Shown piece after piece: positions 46,942 through 55,355 of a stretch of 64,000 nt of DNA; within the stretch, counting starts at the first letter, position 1, and every line of letters starts with the position of its first letter. The stretch spans positions 30,491 through 94,490 of the forward strand of contig NZ_AKJW01000070.1 of assembly GCF_000282135.1 (NCBI RefSeq). The letters are read 5' to 3'. The stretch is from Herbaspirillum sp. CF444 (lineage in GTDB: Bacteria; Pseudomonadota; Gammaproteobacteria; Burkholderiales; Burkholderiaceae_D). The notes beneath the pieces are model-generated. The model was not told the origin of the DNA, searched no databases, and saw only the letters and a program-made list of their open reading frames with translations. Made by a program: the position numbers and the translations under genes.

Positions 46942-47727
46942 ATGAAAAATCGCTTTGACGGCAAGGTCGTGGTCGTGACCGGCGCGGCCCAGGGCATAGG
47001 CCGTGGCGTTGCGCTGGGCGCTGCCGCTGAAGGCGGCAAGGTATTGTTTGTCGACCGTGCAGATTTCGTCGCGGAGGTGGCGGCCGAGGCGCCGGGCGGG
47101 AGAGGGGGAGAAAACGCGGCCGGCTTTGTGGCCGATCTCGAAACCTATGAAGGCGCCAGGTCCGCGATGGCGTTTGCGGTGGAAAAGTTCGGCGGCATCG
47201 ATATTCTGATTAACGGTGTCGGCGGCGCCATCCGCATGCGCCCGTATGCCGAGTTCGAACCGGAGCAGATCGATGCGGAAATCCGCCGTTCGTTGATGCC
47301 GACGCTGTATGCCTGCCACGCGGTGTTGCCGCACCTGTTGGCGCGCGGAGGCGGAACGATCGTCAACGTGTCGTCCAATGCCACGCGCGGCATACGCCGT
47401 GTGCCGTACTCGGCGGCCAAGGGCGGGGTCAATGCGCTCACGACGGCGCTGGCCATGGAGTACGCGGAGCACAACATCCGTGTCGTGGCGAGCGCGCCAG
47501 GCGGCACCAAGGCGCCGCCCCGGCGTATTCAGCGCAATGCCGCCGGCGACAGCGAGCAGGAAAAAATCTGGATGAACGAAGCCGTGCAGCAAGTCACCGA
47601 TTCCAGCTTCTTCAAGCGCTACGGCAGCCTCGACGAGCAAGTGGCTCCCATTTTGTTTCTCGCCTCGGAGGAGGCCGGCTACATCACAGGCGTAGTGCTG
47701 CCTGTCGCCGGCGGGGACAACGGCTGA
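46942..47727 (+). CDS. benD: Benzoate diol dehydrogenase
   Basis: The 261-residue SDR oxidises and decarboxylates 1,6-dihydroxycyclohexa-2,4-diene-1-carboxylate to catechol. It has VVVTGAAQGIGRGVALG, the NGVGG variant of the NNAG motif, VNVSSNATRG and catalytic YSAAKGG. It starts 11 bases after benC; the longer frame from 46453 lies inside benC. Confidence 0.94.
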   Translation: MKNRFDGKVVVVTGAAQGIGRGVALGAAAEGGKVLFVDRADFVAEVAAEAPGGRGGENAAGFVADLETYEGARSAMAFAVEKFGGIDILINGVGGAIRMRPYAEFEPEQIDAEIRRSLMPTLYACHAVLPHLLARGGGTIVNVSSNATRGIRRVPYSAAKGGVNALTTALAMEYAEHNIRVVASAPGGTKAPPRRIQRNAAGDSEQEKIWMNEAVQQVTDSSFFKRYGSLDEQVAPILFLASEEAGYITGVVLPVAGGDNG

Positions 47728-47840
47728 GCAGCAGGCGAAGCGTGTGTGGGCGTTCTCGCAACTATCCCGGTCAGTCGGAAGCCGCCGGCCATGAACAATA
47801 TCGCAGCGTTTTTTGCTGACAAACCGTGAACAGGAATTCC

Positions 47841-48248
47841 ATGTGTGCTCGAAAAGCCATCATTCCGCCAGGAATGGAATCGGTGTACGAAAAGATCGGC
47901 TATGCCCCCGCACTGAAGGTCGGCAATACCGTCTACGTGTCCGGCCAGATCGGCCGCGACCTGTCGATGCAATTGGTCGAAGGCCGCGAAGCGCAGATGG
48001 TGCAAGCGTTCGACAACCTCCGGCTGGTGCTGGAGGCGGCCGGCGCATCGCTTGCGGACGTGGTCGATCTGACGAGCTTCCATACCGATATGCGTGATTT
48101 GCCCTTGTTCATGCAGGTACGCAACCGCTATTTCCGTTCGCACCCCTTGCCGGCGTGGACGGCGGTCGGTGCGCACATGCTCGGCGGCGCACCCGGCTAC
48201 ATCGTAGAAATCAAAGCCATCGCGGAGCTGCAGACCAGCGACGAATAA
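47841..48248 (+). CDS. RidA/YjgF/UK114-family protein
   Basis: The 135-residue protein has VGNTVYVSGQIGRDLSMQLVEG, AFDNLRLVLEAAGASLADVVDLTSFHTDM and a C-terminal PLPAWTAVGAHMLGGAPGYIVEIKAIA, the RidA fold. Members deaminate reactive imines or have other enamine/imine chemistry. It sits between benD and benK where catC or benE might be expected. No link to benzoate degradation is established. The ATG at 47841 has CAGGA upstream; GTG at 47826 is the alternative. Confidence 0.88.
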   Translation: MCARKAIIPPGMESVYEKIGYAPALKVGNTVYVSGQIGRDLSMQLVEGREAQMVQAFDNLRLVLEAAGASLADVVDLTSFHTDMRDLPLFMQVRNRYFRSHPLPAWTAVGAHMLGGAPGYIVEIKAIAELQTSDE

Positions 48249-48276
48249 AACAGCGAATAAAACGGAGGAGACCAAT

Positions 48277-49638
48277 ATGAAAACAATTGAAATCAATCAG
48301 ATCATCGACAACGCCCGCTTCACGAAATTCCACTGGATGGTGATGTGCCTGTGTGCATTGCTGTTGATCTTCGACGGCTATGACCTGTTCATCTACGGCG
48401 CGGTGCTGCCCGTGTTGATGAAGCAATGGAGCCTGACGCCCGTGCAGGCCGGCGCGCTGGGAAGCTATGCGCTGTTCGGCATGATGTTCGGGGCCTTCAT
48501 CTTCGGCCCGCTGGCCGATCGCGTGGGGCGCAAGAAGGGCGTGGCCATCAGCTTCGTGCTGTTCAGCCTGTCAACCTTCTTGAGCGGTTTTGCCGCGACG
48601 CCTGCCGAGTTCGGCATCTGCCGCTTCATCGCGGGCCTGGGCTGCGGCGGGCTGATGCCCAATGCCGTGGCGCTGATGAACGAGTACGCGCCCAAGCGCC
48701 TGCGCACCACCCTGGTGGCCATCATGTTCAGCGGTTATTCGCTGGGCGGCGTGTTGTGCGCGGGCTTGGGCATCTACATGCTGCCGCGCTTCGGCTGGCA
48801 GTCCATGTTCTTCGCCGCCGCCGTGCCGCTGGTGCTACTTCCCGTCATCCTGTGGAAGCTGCCCGAATCCGTGGGTTTTCTGCTGCGTCAGGGGAAGCAT
48901 GCCAAGACGCGCGAGTTGCTGGCGATGGTCGCGCCTGGCGTGCGGCTGGACGCGGATGCACAACTGATCCAGGTCGATGCCAAGAGCGTTGGCGTGCCTA
49001 TGCTCGACTTGTTCAAGCAAGCGCGCGCCATGGGCACTTTCATGATCTGGCTGTCTTTCTTCTGTTGCCTGCTGATGGTGTACGCGCTGGGTTCCTGGCT
49101 GCCCAAGCTGATGGCCAATGCCGGCTACAGCCTTGGATCGAGCCTGTCGTTCCTGCTGATGCTGAATTTCGGCGGCGTGGTGGGCGCCATCGCCGGCGGC
49201 TGGCTGGGCGACCGCTTCAACCTGCCCAAGGTTGTGGTGAGCTTCTTCGCGCTGGGAACGGTGTCCATCGCGCTGCTGGGATTCAATAGTCCGACGCCTG
49301 TGCTGTACCTGCTGATCGGCATCGCAGGCGCCACCACCATTGGCACACAGATCCTGCTGTATGCCAATACGGCGCAGTTTTATCCACTGGCGATCCGGTC
49401 CACGGGGCTGGGCTGGGCTTCCGGCATTGGCCGCACGGGCGCCATCGTCGGCCCACTGCTGGGCGGCGGGCTGATGGCGGCGGCTCTTCCGCTGAAGATG
49501 AATTTTCTGGTGTTTGCCGTGCCCGGCCTGGTGGCTGCACTGGCCATGGGTTTCTTTATCCTGTGGTATCGCCGTCCCCGCGGCGATGCAAGCGAGGCGG
49601 CATCAGCCCTGGCTCCCACCGCTTCCAGCCGCCTGTGA
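48277..49638 (+). CDS. benK: MFS aromatic acid:H+ symporter, benzoate transporter
   Basis: The 453-residue, 12-helix transporter is of the AAHS family. Key motifs are LLIFDGYDLFIYGAVLPVLMKQW in TM1 and GPLADRVGRKKGVAISF in the loop 2-3 signature. The central cytoplasmic loop and the C-terminal half have the usual pattern. CGGAGGAG-type sequence precedes the ATG. Position after benABCD indicates benzoate uptake. Confidence 0.92.
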   Translation: MKTIEINQIIDNARFTKFHWMVMCLCALLLIFDGYDLFIYGAVLPVLMKQWSLTPVQAGALGSYALFGMMFGAFIFGPLADRVGRKKGVAISFVLFSLSTFLSGFAATPAEFGICRFIAGLGCGGLMPNAVALMNEYAPKRLRTTLVAIMFSGYSLGGVLCAGLGIYMLPRFGWQSMFFAAAVPLVLLPVILWKLPESVGFLLRQGKHAKTRELLAMVAPGVRLDADAQLIQVDAKSVGVPMLDLFKQARAMGTFMIWLSFFCCLLMVYALGSWLPKLMANAGYSLGSSLSFLLMLNFGGVVGAIAGGWLGDRFNLPKVVVSFFALGTVSIALLGFNSPTPVLYLLIGIAGATTIGTQILLYANTAQFYPLAIRSTGLGWASGIGRTGAIVGPLLGGGLMAAALPLKMNFLVFAVPGLVAALAMGFFILWYRRPRGDASEAASALAPTASSRL

Positions 49639-49780
49639 AGGTGGCGCGTCATGATTCTGATCGGCGGTTTGGCATGGCCAATATTCCAGGTGAAAGGTGT
49701 TGGCCGAATCGGTGCCGGGGCATTGGTTTATTGAAATTGCATATCGCCGACGGCCATGTCCGTCATGCAAGGAGACAGCA

Positions 49781-50734
49781 ATGTTCGCGAGAAGTCTGAA
49801 GGGCTTATGCCTGGCTGCGGCGATTTGCGTGATCGCTGCCTGCTGTTGGTATCTGTTTGACGAAACCATGCCGGATGCGGCGCGATTGACCGCCGTATTA
49901 CTTCCTGTGGCCGTGCTGGGCATTCTGTTTGCTACGGGGCGGCAATCGCGGTTGCCAGCCCCGGCGCGGGCCGATCGCGTCACCACGGTTATTCCGCCGG
50001 CCGCTTCCAGCGTCATCGACGCATCCGCCATCCATCCGCGGGAGCAGCTAGCTTTTCTCGTCAGCGAGCATGGCATGCATGCCTTGCATGCTCGTGTTCA
50101 GGACCTGCTCTCCTTGCTGGAAAGGACGATTGCCGACATGGCGCGCGCGGGAGCGGTGGCGAAGGAGTCGGGCGCTAGCGTTGATCGGGCGGTAAAGGCG
50201 GTGCAGCAAGCGGTGGAATCTGTCACGACGATCGGCATCTATATCGATACCTCTCTGCAGACTTACCGGAATCTCGTGGAGCAGGCTGCGACTATCGGAA
50301 ATATCGTCGAGGGCATTCACGACATTTCAAGCCAGACAAATCTGCTGGCGCTCAATGCCGCCATTGAAGCTGCTCGTGCAGGGGACAGCGGTCGTGGCTT
50401 TGCGGTGGTTGCTGCCGAGGTCAAGCGATTGGCCGGCCGGGTCGGCCAGTCCAGCAAGGAAATCGGCAACATTGCCGAGTCGCTCAGCCGGTCTTCAAGA
50501 GAGGCCCTGCGGGACGCAGAGAAGGCGGCGCTGCAGGCTGGCGTTGGACGTTCCGGAGCGGAGCAGGCATACAAAGCCATGGAAGAGGTGATCGACGGCG
50601 CGCGTAAGCGAGTGGCCATTGTCGGCGGAATCAATGACGCACTGAGCGACCAGTCCGAGGTGACGTCCATTTTGTCGCGGGAAATGCAGGTGCTGCTGCA
50701 ACAAGGCGCGACCAGGGTGGCGCTTCCCCACTAG
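49781..50734 (+). CDS. Compact HAMP-less methyl-accepting chemotaxis protein
   Basis: The 317-residue protein has two N-terminal membrane helices (about residues 8-25 and 33-53) with only a few residues between them, then a cytoplasmic signalling domain with the conserved tip [20 protein letters not shown], followed by [12 protein letters not shown]. There is no periplasmic ligand domain and no HAMP. AAGGAGA precedes the ATG at 49781. It lies 142 bases after benK on the same strand, so it may sense benzoate uptake, metabolism or energy state. Alternatively it is an unrelated neighbour. Confidence 0.85.
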   Translation: MFARSLKGLCLAAAICVIAACCWYLFDETMPDAARLTAVLLPVAVLGILFATGRQSRLPAPARADRVTTVIPPAASSVIDASAIHPREQLAFLVSEHGMHALHARVQDLLSLLERTIADMARAGAVAKESGASVDRAVKAVQQAVESVTTIGIYIDTSLQTYRNLVEQAATIGNIVEGIHDISSQTNLLALNAAIEAARAGDSGRGFAVVAAEVKRLAGRVGQSSKEIGNIAESLSRSSREALRDAEKAALQAGVGRSGAEQAYKAMEEVIDGARKRVAIVGGINDALSDQSEVTSILSREMQVLLQQGATRVALPH

Positions 50735-51195
50735 CTGACAAGGTCGAGGACGATGGGCCCAATCCGGGACGGCTTGATCAGTCTCAGGCGTTCGGTAGTG
50801 CTCGGGTACCATCGTTGCGACCGCGTTCCCGGCTGATGGATCAGTCCCAAAATCAAGAGGGTTTGCATCGGCGGCTGTCCCCATCCGGCCGGATGCGAAC
50901 TTATGGTCCAGGTCTTTTGACGTGGTCTTATCAAGGAGACGCAAGCTCTCCAGAACCTCGATGACGCTTTCAACGAAGTCGTCGGCATCCCATCCCTTGC
51001 ACACCACCTTCGCATTTCTTGTCGCCTGGAAATAAGGTAAATCCCTATTACATACCGAGTAGTTTCTGGTTACTTTGTCACTACCGATGCTGCTGTCAGT
51101 TCTGCATCGTAGAGATACGGATTCCCATTGGAAAGAGGATCTGAATTACCGCATGCCAACCGTTCTATTTCGTATGAGCCGAATAGGAGAACTTG
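50735..51195. other. 461-base intergenic region
   Basis: No gene is supported. Minus-strand frames of up to 94 codons occur but two frames are open at once and none has a good start, so they are probably chance. AGGAGA at the right end is the ribosome-binding site of the next chemoreceptor. Confidence 0.5.
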
Positions 51196-52752
51196 ATGAC
51201 ATACCTCAGAAATCTAAAAATTGGTACCAAATTGATCCTGGGCTTCGGCACGTTATTGGTGCTTATGTGCGTGTTGGTCATCGTTTCGCTCTCAAGCCTC
51301 TCGTCGATTTCGGGCGCGATGCGTCACGGCAATGCCATGCAAGAGGAAAAACTGAACCCTTTGTACGAAGCGCGTGAGGCGCTGGACCAGACGGGTCTCG
51401 CTGCACGCAACGCCTTTATCTTTAAAGATGAAAAAGACGCGCAGAAGGAACTCGCCATCGTCGATGAACAGCGTGCCGTTTATCTGGCCGCACTGAAGAA
51501 ACTGCAGCCGGTCTTCAATGGAGACAAGGCGTTCGAAAAAGTGAACGCCGGCTTGCTCCGGATGGCGGAAGAACTAAAGCGTCCGCGCATGTACCGCGAA
51601 GCGGGGAAAATGAATGAATACAGCGACTTTCTGGTGAATGAGTGCAGTCCGCTGCGTCGCCAGATCGTGCTTGATATCGACGCCGTCTTATCGGCAGCCA
51701 AAGCGCAAAACGACAAGGCTCGCGATACGGCGGAACAGGTCTCCGATCGCTCTCTGCAGTTGATCTTGATTCTCGCAGGCATTGTATTCGTGCTGTGCAT
51801 CGGCGTCGCAGTCGTCATCACCCGAGGTCTCCTGAAACAGCTTGGCGGCGAACCAGCTTATGCGGCGGCAATTGCTGAAAAAATTGCAAGCGGAGAACTT
51901 ACCGTCGAGGTAAAAACCAGGACCGGCGATCAGTCCAGCCTCTTGTTTGCCATCAAAACAATGCGCGATAACCTTGCCGGCATCGTCAGCCAGGTACGCG
52001 CCGGCACCAACATGATCGAGACCGCTTCTGCGGAAATATCGACAGGTAACATGGACCTCTCCGGCAGGACGGAACAGCAAGCCAGCGCGCTTGAAGAAAC
52101 AGCTTCGGCCATGGAGGAGCTGACGGCAACCGTCAAGCAAAATGCAGACAACGCGCGGCAGGCAAACCAATTGGCCGTATCTGCATCGGATGTAGCGATT
52201 CAAGGGGGCAAGGTTGTCAGTCAAGTGATCGACACGATGGGGGCCATCAACGAATCCTCGAAGAAGATTGTTGAAATTATCAGTGTCATTGATGGCATTG
52301 CTTTTCAAACGAACATCCTGGCGCTGAACGCCGCCGTGGAAGCTGCCCGTGCCGGCGAGCAAGGACGCGGATTTGCCGTGGTCGCGTCGGAGGTGCGCAG
52401 TTTGGCGCAACGCAGCGCATCGGCTGCCAAAGAAATTAAAACGCTTATTGACGACTCTGTCAGCAAGGTGACAAGCGGCAGCCAATTGGTCGAACAGGCG
52501 GGCGCCACCATGAACGACGTCGTGGCCAGCGTCAAACGCGTGACTGATGTTGTCGCAGAAATTTCTGCGGCCAGCCAAGAGCAGAGCGACGGCATCGCGC
52601 AGGTCAACCTGGCGATCAATCAAATGGATGAGGGCACCCAGCGAAATGCGGCCCTGGTTGAAGAATCCGCTGCGGCAGCCAAGTCCTTGTTGAGCGAGTC
52701 GTCGTCTTTGTCCGCCATCGTAGCGACGTTCCGCCTGGATCCTGTGACTTAA
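51196..52752 (+). CDS. Methyl-accepting chemotaxis protein
   Basis: The 518-residue receptor has TM1 at about 10-32, a four-helix-bundle periplasmic domain (about 33-190, [27 protein letters not shown]), TM2 at about 192-210, a HAMP-like linker with the [19 protein letters not shown] signature, and a signalling domain with [21 protein letters not shown] second flavour of the same architecture as the receptor at 18687. AGGAGA supports the ATG at 51196. Two small membrane-protein genes follow. Confidence 0.93.
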   Translation: MTYLRNLKIGTKLILGFGTLLVLMCVLVIVSLSSLSSISGAMRHGNAMQEEKLNPLYEAREALDQTGLAARNAFIFKDEKDAQKELAIVDEQRAVYLAALKKLQPVFNGDKAFEKVNAGLLRMAEELKRPRMYREAGKMNEYSDFLVNECSPLRRQIVLDIDAVLSAAKAQNDKARDTAEQVSDRSLQLILILAGIVFVLCIGVAVVITRGLLKQLGGEPAYAAAIAEKIASGELTVEVKTRTGDQSSLLFAIKTMRDNLAGIVSQVRAGTNMIETASAEISTGNMDLSGRTEQQASALEETASAMEELTATVKQNADNARQANQLAVSASDVAIQGGKVVSQVIDTMGAINESSKKIVEIISVIDGIAFQTNILALNAAVEAARAGEQGRGFAVVASEVRSLAQRSASAAKEIKTLIDDSVSKVTSGSQLVEQAGATMNDVVASVKRVTDVVAEISAASQEQSDGIAQVNLAINQMDEGTQRNAALVEESAAAAKSLLSESSSLSAIVATFRLDPVT

Positions 52753-52788
52753 TAGCTTCCCCGACTTGCGACGGACAGAGAGGATAAC

Positions 52789-53088
52789 TTGAATACAGGA
52801 TTGACATCGTACTTCTGGTTGGCGGCGCCCTTGTTGACGGATACGATTTTACTTTGTGCAGGTCTTCTGTTCGTTATTCGCCTGTATCTGATTGAACGTG
52901 AGTTTGAAGAAGAATTGATCGGATTCGAGAAGGACTATTTAAGAAAAAGGATTAACTTCGATTTCAGGCCGTTGCCGGAAGAAGAATGGTTCCTGGCCCC
53001 AGGGTTCGAATACCAGGTCACGACGCGGTCTCAGTACTGCCGTCTGGACATGTTAAGGAAAATTGTCAAATGGTGGTCCGATGATTGA
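52789..53088 (+). CDS. Small membrane protein, 99 residues, after the chemoreceptor
   Basis: The TTG start at 52789 follows AGAGAGG at good spacing. One N-terminal membrane helix (YFWLAAPLLTDTILLCAGLLFVIRLYL) is followed by a charged cytoplasmic tail (EREFEEELIGFEKDYLRKRI, then RPLPEEEWFLAPGFEYQV). It starts 36 bases after the chemoreceptor and its end overlaps the next ORF by 8 bases. No family is recognised. The arrangement suggests co-expression with the receptor. Confidence 0.65.
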   Translation: MNTGLTSYFWLAAPLLTDTILLCAGLLFVIRLYLIEREFEEELIGFEKDYLRKRINFDFRPLPEEEWFLAPGFEYQVTTRSQYCRLDMLRKIVKWWSDD

Positions 53089-53335
53089 AATTTTCTTGCA
53101 CAAATTACCTGTTTTTCTGGGGCTTTTTTTTCCCGCCTGCGGGTTGGTTTGCTTTTTCGCGTTCAGATATGCATCTGACAAGCGGGATGAAGCATTCAAA
53201 AGGGAAGCTGAAAAGCTGCTTGATGCGTTAGACGCGGAACGACGGAAGCACGCAAAAATGTACTCGGTACACGGTGAAATTGAACGAAGAAATGTGTTTG
53301 ACGCTTCGACCGGAACGAGTCAGGAATCGACCTGA
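53081..53335 (+). CDS. Small membrane protein with coiled-coil tail, 84 residues
   Basis: The ATG at 53081 overlaps the previous stop by 8 bases. One membrane helix (LPVFLGLFFPACGLVCFFAF) is followed by a strongly charged, probably coiled-coil segment (SDKRDEAFKREAEKLLDALD, then AERRKHAKM). No family is recognised. Same-strand overlap with the 99-residue gene suggests the two products work together. Confidence 0.6.
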   Translation: MIEIFLHKLPVFLGLFFPACGLVCFFAFRYASDKRDEAFKREAEKLLDALDAERRKHAKMYSVHGEIERRNVFDASTGTSQEST

Positions 53336-53382
53336 TTTTCTTGCCTTCGGTGCTGAATTTCAAGGGCTGCTGCTGGCGGCGG

Positions 53383-53540
53383 GTTCAATCGATCGGTGGC
53401 TCTGAGGCTAGCAATCGCAGCTTTGGCGTTAGTCTGGATCTGCTGACCTTGCCTTGCTTGGCGTGGCTGGCGGCACCTTCGTGATGGGAATTCCCGGTTC
53501 CGACGATATCATGCTGCCCGGAGCGCAACTTTCTGATTGA
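53383..53540 (+). pseudogene. Relic of ethanolamine ammonia-lyase large subunit (eutB)
   Basis: Two frames carry EutB-like sequence. The first reads QSIGGSEASNRSFGVSLDLL (about 53386-53445). The second, shifted, reads DLALLGVAGGTFVMGIPGSD followed by DIML (53445-53518) and stops at 53538. EutB has matching segments, the latter being its GxxFIMGIPGSDDIMLNYQ region, but they are normally well separated. An internal deletion plus frameshift has destroyed the gene. Confidence 0.75.
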
Positions 53541-53619
53541 CGAATCTTGAATCAGGCTGCAGAGCAGCCCGCTTCGCGGCTAACCGAGCGAGTGCATTAG
53601 CGTGACTCGCTGCACTTGC

Positions 53620-55026
53620 TCAGGCGTTGCCGAAAAGTGCCCGAGGGCGGTCATTGAGCGTCTCGGCAAGGATCCTCAACGCTACTACCAGATCTTCCCG
53701 CGATGAGGCGCTGGAAAGGTTGATGCGGACGCCGTGTTCGCTTTCCGAACGGCCAACCGCAAACGCTGACGCCGGCATCACGCTAACTCCTCGCGCCTGC
53801 GCATTCGCTGCAAAGTCATCGGCGCGCCAGGGGGCGGGCAATATCAGCCAGATGAACATGCATGCGGGATCGCTGCTGATCTGTGCACCATCAAGCAAAC
53901 CACGCGCCAGGTCGTGGCGATACTTCAGTTCTGTGCGTTGCGCCGCGAGCAACTGGGTGGTGATGCCATTCTCGATCCACTGGGAAGCGATTAGCATTGA
54001 AATCGGCGCCGGCATCCAGGCGGTAGTACGCACCGCTTCGGCGGCAATCGCAGCGCGGTGCGGCGGTGTCGCCAGGAAACCGAGACGCAAGCCGGGGGCT
54101 AGCAGTTTTGAAGTCGACGATATGTGATAAGTGCGCTCAGGGCACAGGCTGGCCAGCGTCGGCAGACGCTGCTCGACCAAGGGACCGTAGACATCGTCCT
54201 CAATGATTTGAACGTCGTGGCGGCGCGCAATTTCCACCAGTGCGGCACGGCGCTCCAGGCTCATGGTGACGACGGTGGGATTCTGGAAATTCGGCACGGT
54301 AAAGATCGCCTTCACCTTACGCGTTGCGCACTCGCGTTCAAGGACTTCCGGCAACATGCCCTGAGCGTCGCTATCGACCCCGATGATCTCAAAATGGAAC
54401 ACCGGCGCCAACGCCTTCAGGCCGTAATATGTCAAGCGGTCGGCCAGTATTGCACCGTCGATCCCCATCAAGCTGTTCATCACGGCATACAACCCGTGTT
54501 GCGCGCCGCTGGTCACAACAACATTCTCCGGATCCGGTTCGAAGCCGGCTGTCGCCATCCATTTGGCCCCCGCTACCCTGGCCCAAAGCGGACCTTGAGG
54601 CGGTTGATACTCCTGTAATTCGACGAAACGCGGATCTTTCGGCAAATCGGCCATGGTCAGCGCCAGCTGGTTTAGGAAATCGCGCGTTGCCGGCCGGTTC
54701 ACGGTCAAGTCAATCGCGCCGGAATGAGATGGATGAGCTGCCGCGACATGTGGCATCGCGCCGCCGGTCACCATCGAGCCGCGCCGTTTGCTGCCGATCA
54801 CCAGGCCGCTCAACTGCAACTCGCGATAGCTACGCGATACGGTCGAGACATTGATTCCCATTTCTTCAGCCAACTGCCGCTGTGCAGGCAAGCAACTACC
54901 TGGCGGATAGACGCCTCGGCGGATGTCGGCTTCGAGCTTGGCGGCCAGATCCTGGTAGGTAAACGGTTTTGTCAATCCGGCGCTACGCAGAGGTGATTCG
55001 AAATCACGGTCTTCATGCTTGGGCAA
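53620..55026 (-). CDS. MocR/GabR-type regulator (GntR HTH plus aminotransferase domain)
   Basis: The approximately 468-residue protein has an N-terminal GntR winged helix (YQDLAAKLEADIRRGVYPPGS, CLPAQRQLAEEMGINVSTVS) and a C-terminal fold-type I aminotransferase-like domain with NPT (VPNFQNPTVV), IIEDDVYG and the PLP lysine in STSKLLAPGLRLGF. The start is uncertain: TTG at 55026 has GGAG 8 bases upstream; TTG at 55044 has none. It is divergent from a D-amino-acid-dehydrogenase-like gene, its likely target. Confidence 0.88.
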   Translation of the reverse strand: MPKHEDRDFESPLRSAGLTKPFTYQDLAAKLEADIRRGVYPPGSCLPAQRQLAEEMGINVSTVSRSYRELQLSGLVIGSKRRGSMVTGGAMPHVAAAHPSHSGAIDLTVNRPATRDFLNQLALTMADLPKDPRFVELQEYQPPQGPLWARVAGAKWMATAGFEPDPENVVVTSGAQHGLYAVMNSLMGIDGAILADRLTYYGLKALAPVFHFEIIGVDSDAQGMLPEVLERECATRKVKAIFTVPNFQNPTVVTMSLERRAALVEIARRHDVQIIEDDVYGPLVEQRLPTLASLCPERTYHISSTSKLLAPGLRLGFLATPPHRAAIAAEAVRTTAWMPAPISMLIASQWIENGITTQLLAAQRTELKYRHDLARGLLDGAQISSDPACMFIWLILPAPWRADDFAANAQARGVSVMPASAFAVGRSESEHGVRINLSSASSREDLVVALRILAETLNDRPRALFGNA

Positions 55027-55035
55027 GAGAAAAGC

Positions 55036-55177
55036 TCCATACAAAAATAATTTGAATCACACAAACGTTTGCATTGTAACTCACTCTTGTACGGCCATTT
55101 ATCTGCCATGTTCCTCAAAGGAAATAGCTTGCAGGCGTCAAAAGCACCGCATAAAAATATCTTGCATCCATACAAAA
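55036..55177. promoter_or_regulatory. Direct repeats in the MocR/oxidase intergenic region
   Basis: The 11-mer TCCATACAAAA occurs twice in direct orientation (55036-55046 and 55167-55177). MocR-type regulators commonly bind spaced direct repeats. The first copy overlaps the start region of the mocR gene, which would permit autoregulation. The interval is markedly AT-rich. Confidence 0.5.
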
Positions 55178-55355
55178 CTTATGAAAATATGTAAATTATA
55201 GATTTTTGTGTGGGTACTAAAATTATTTGTACTTACTGCAAAGTCAACACATCGAGACGTGGCGCGGATGATCTGCTCCAAAGCAATTTAAGCACTGGAA
55301 CGGAGCGGAAATATCCGTTTGCTCCGGCATTCATTGATACATGGGTGAGCACGTT

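Noticed and set aside
50731..51015. 94-codon minus-strand frame between the two chemoreceptors
   Set aside because: An alternative frame is open over the same DNA and neither has a start signal or recognisable similarity.
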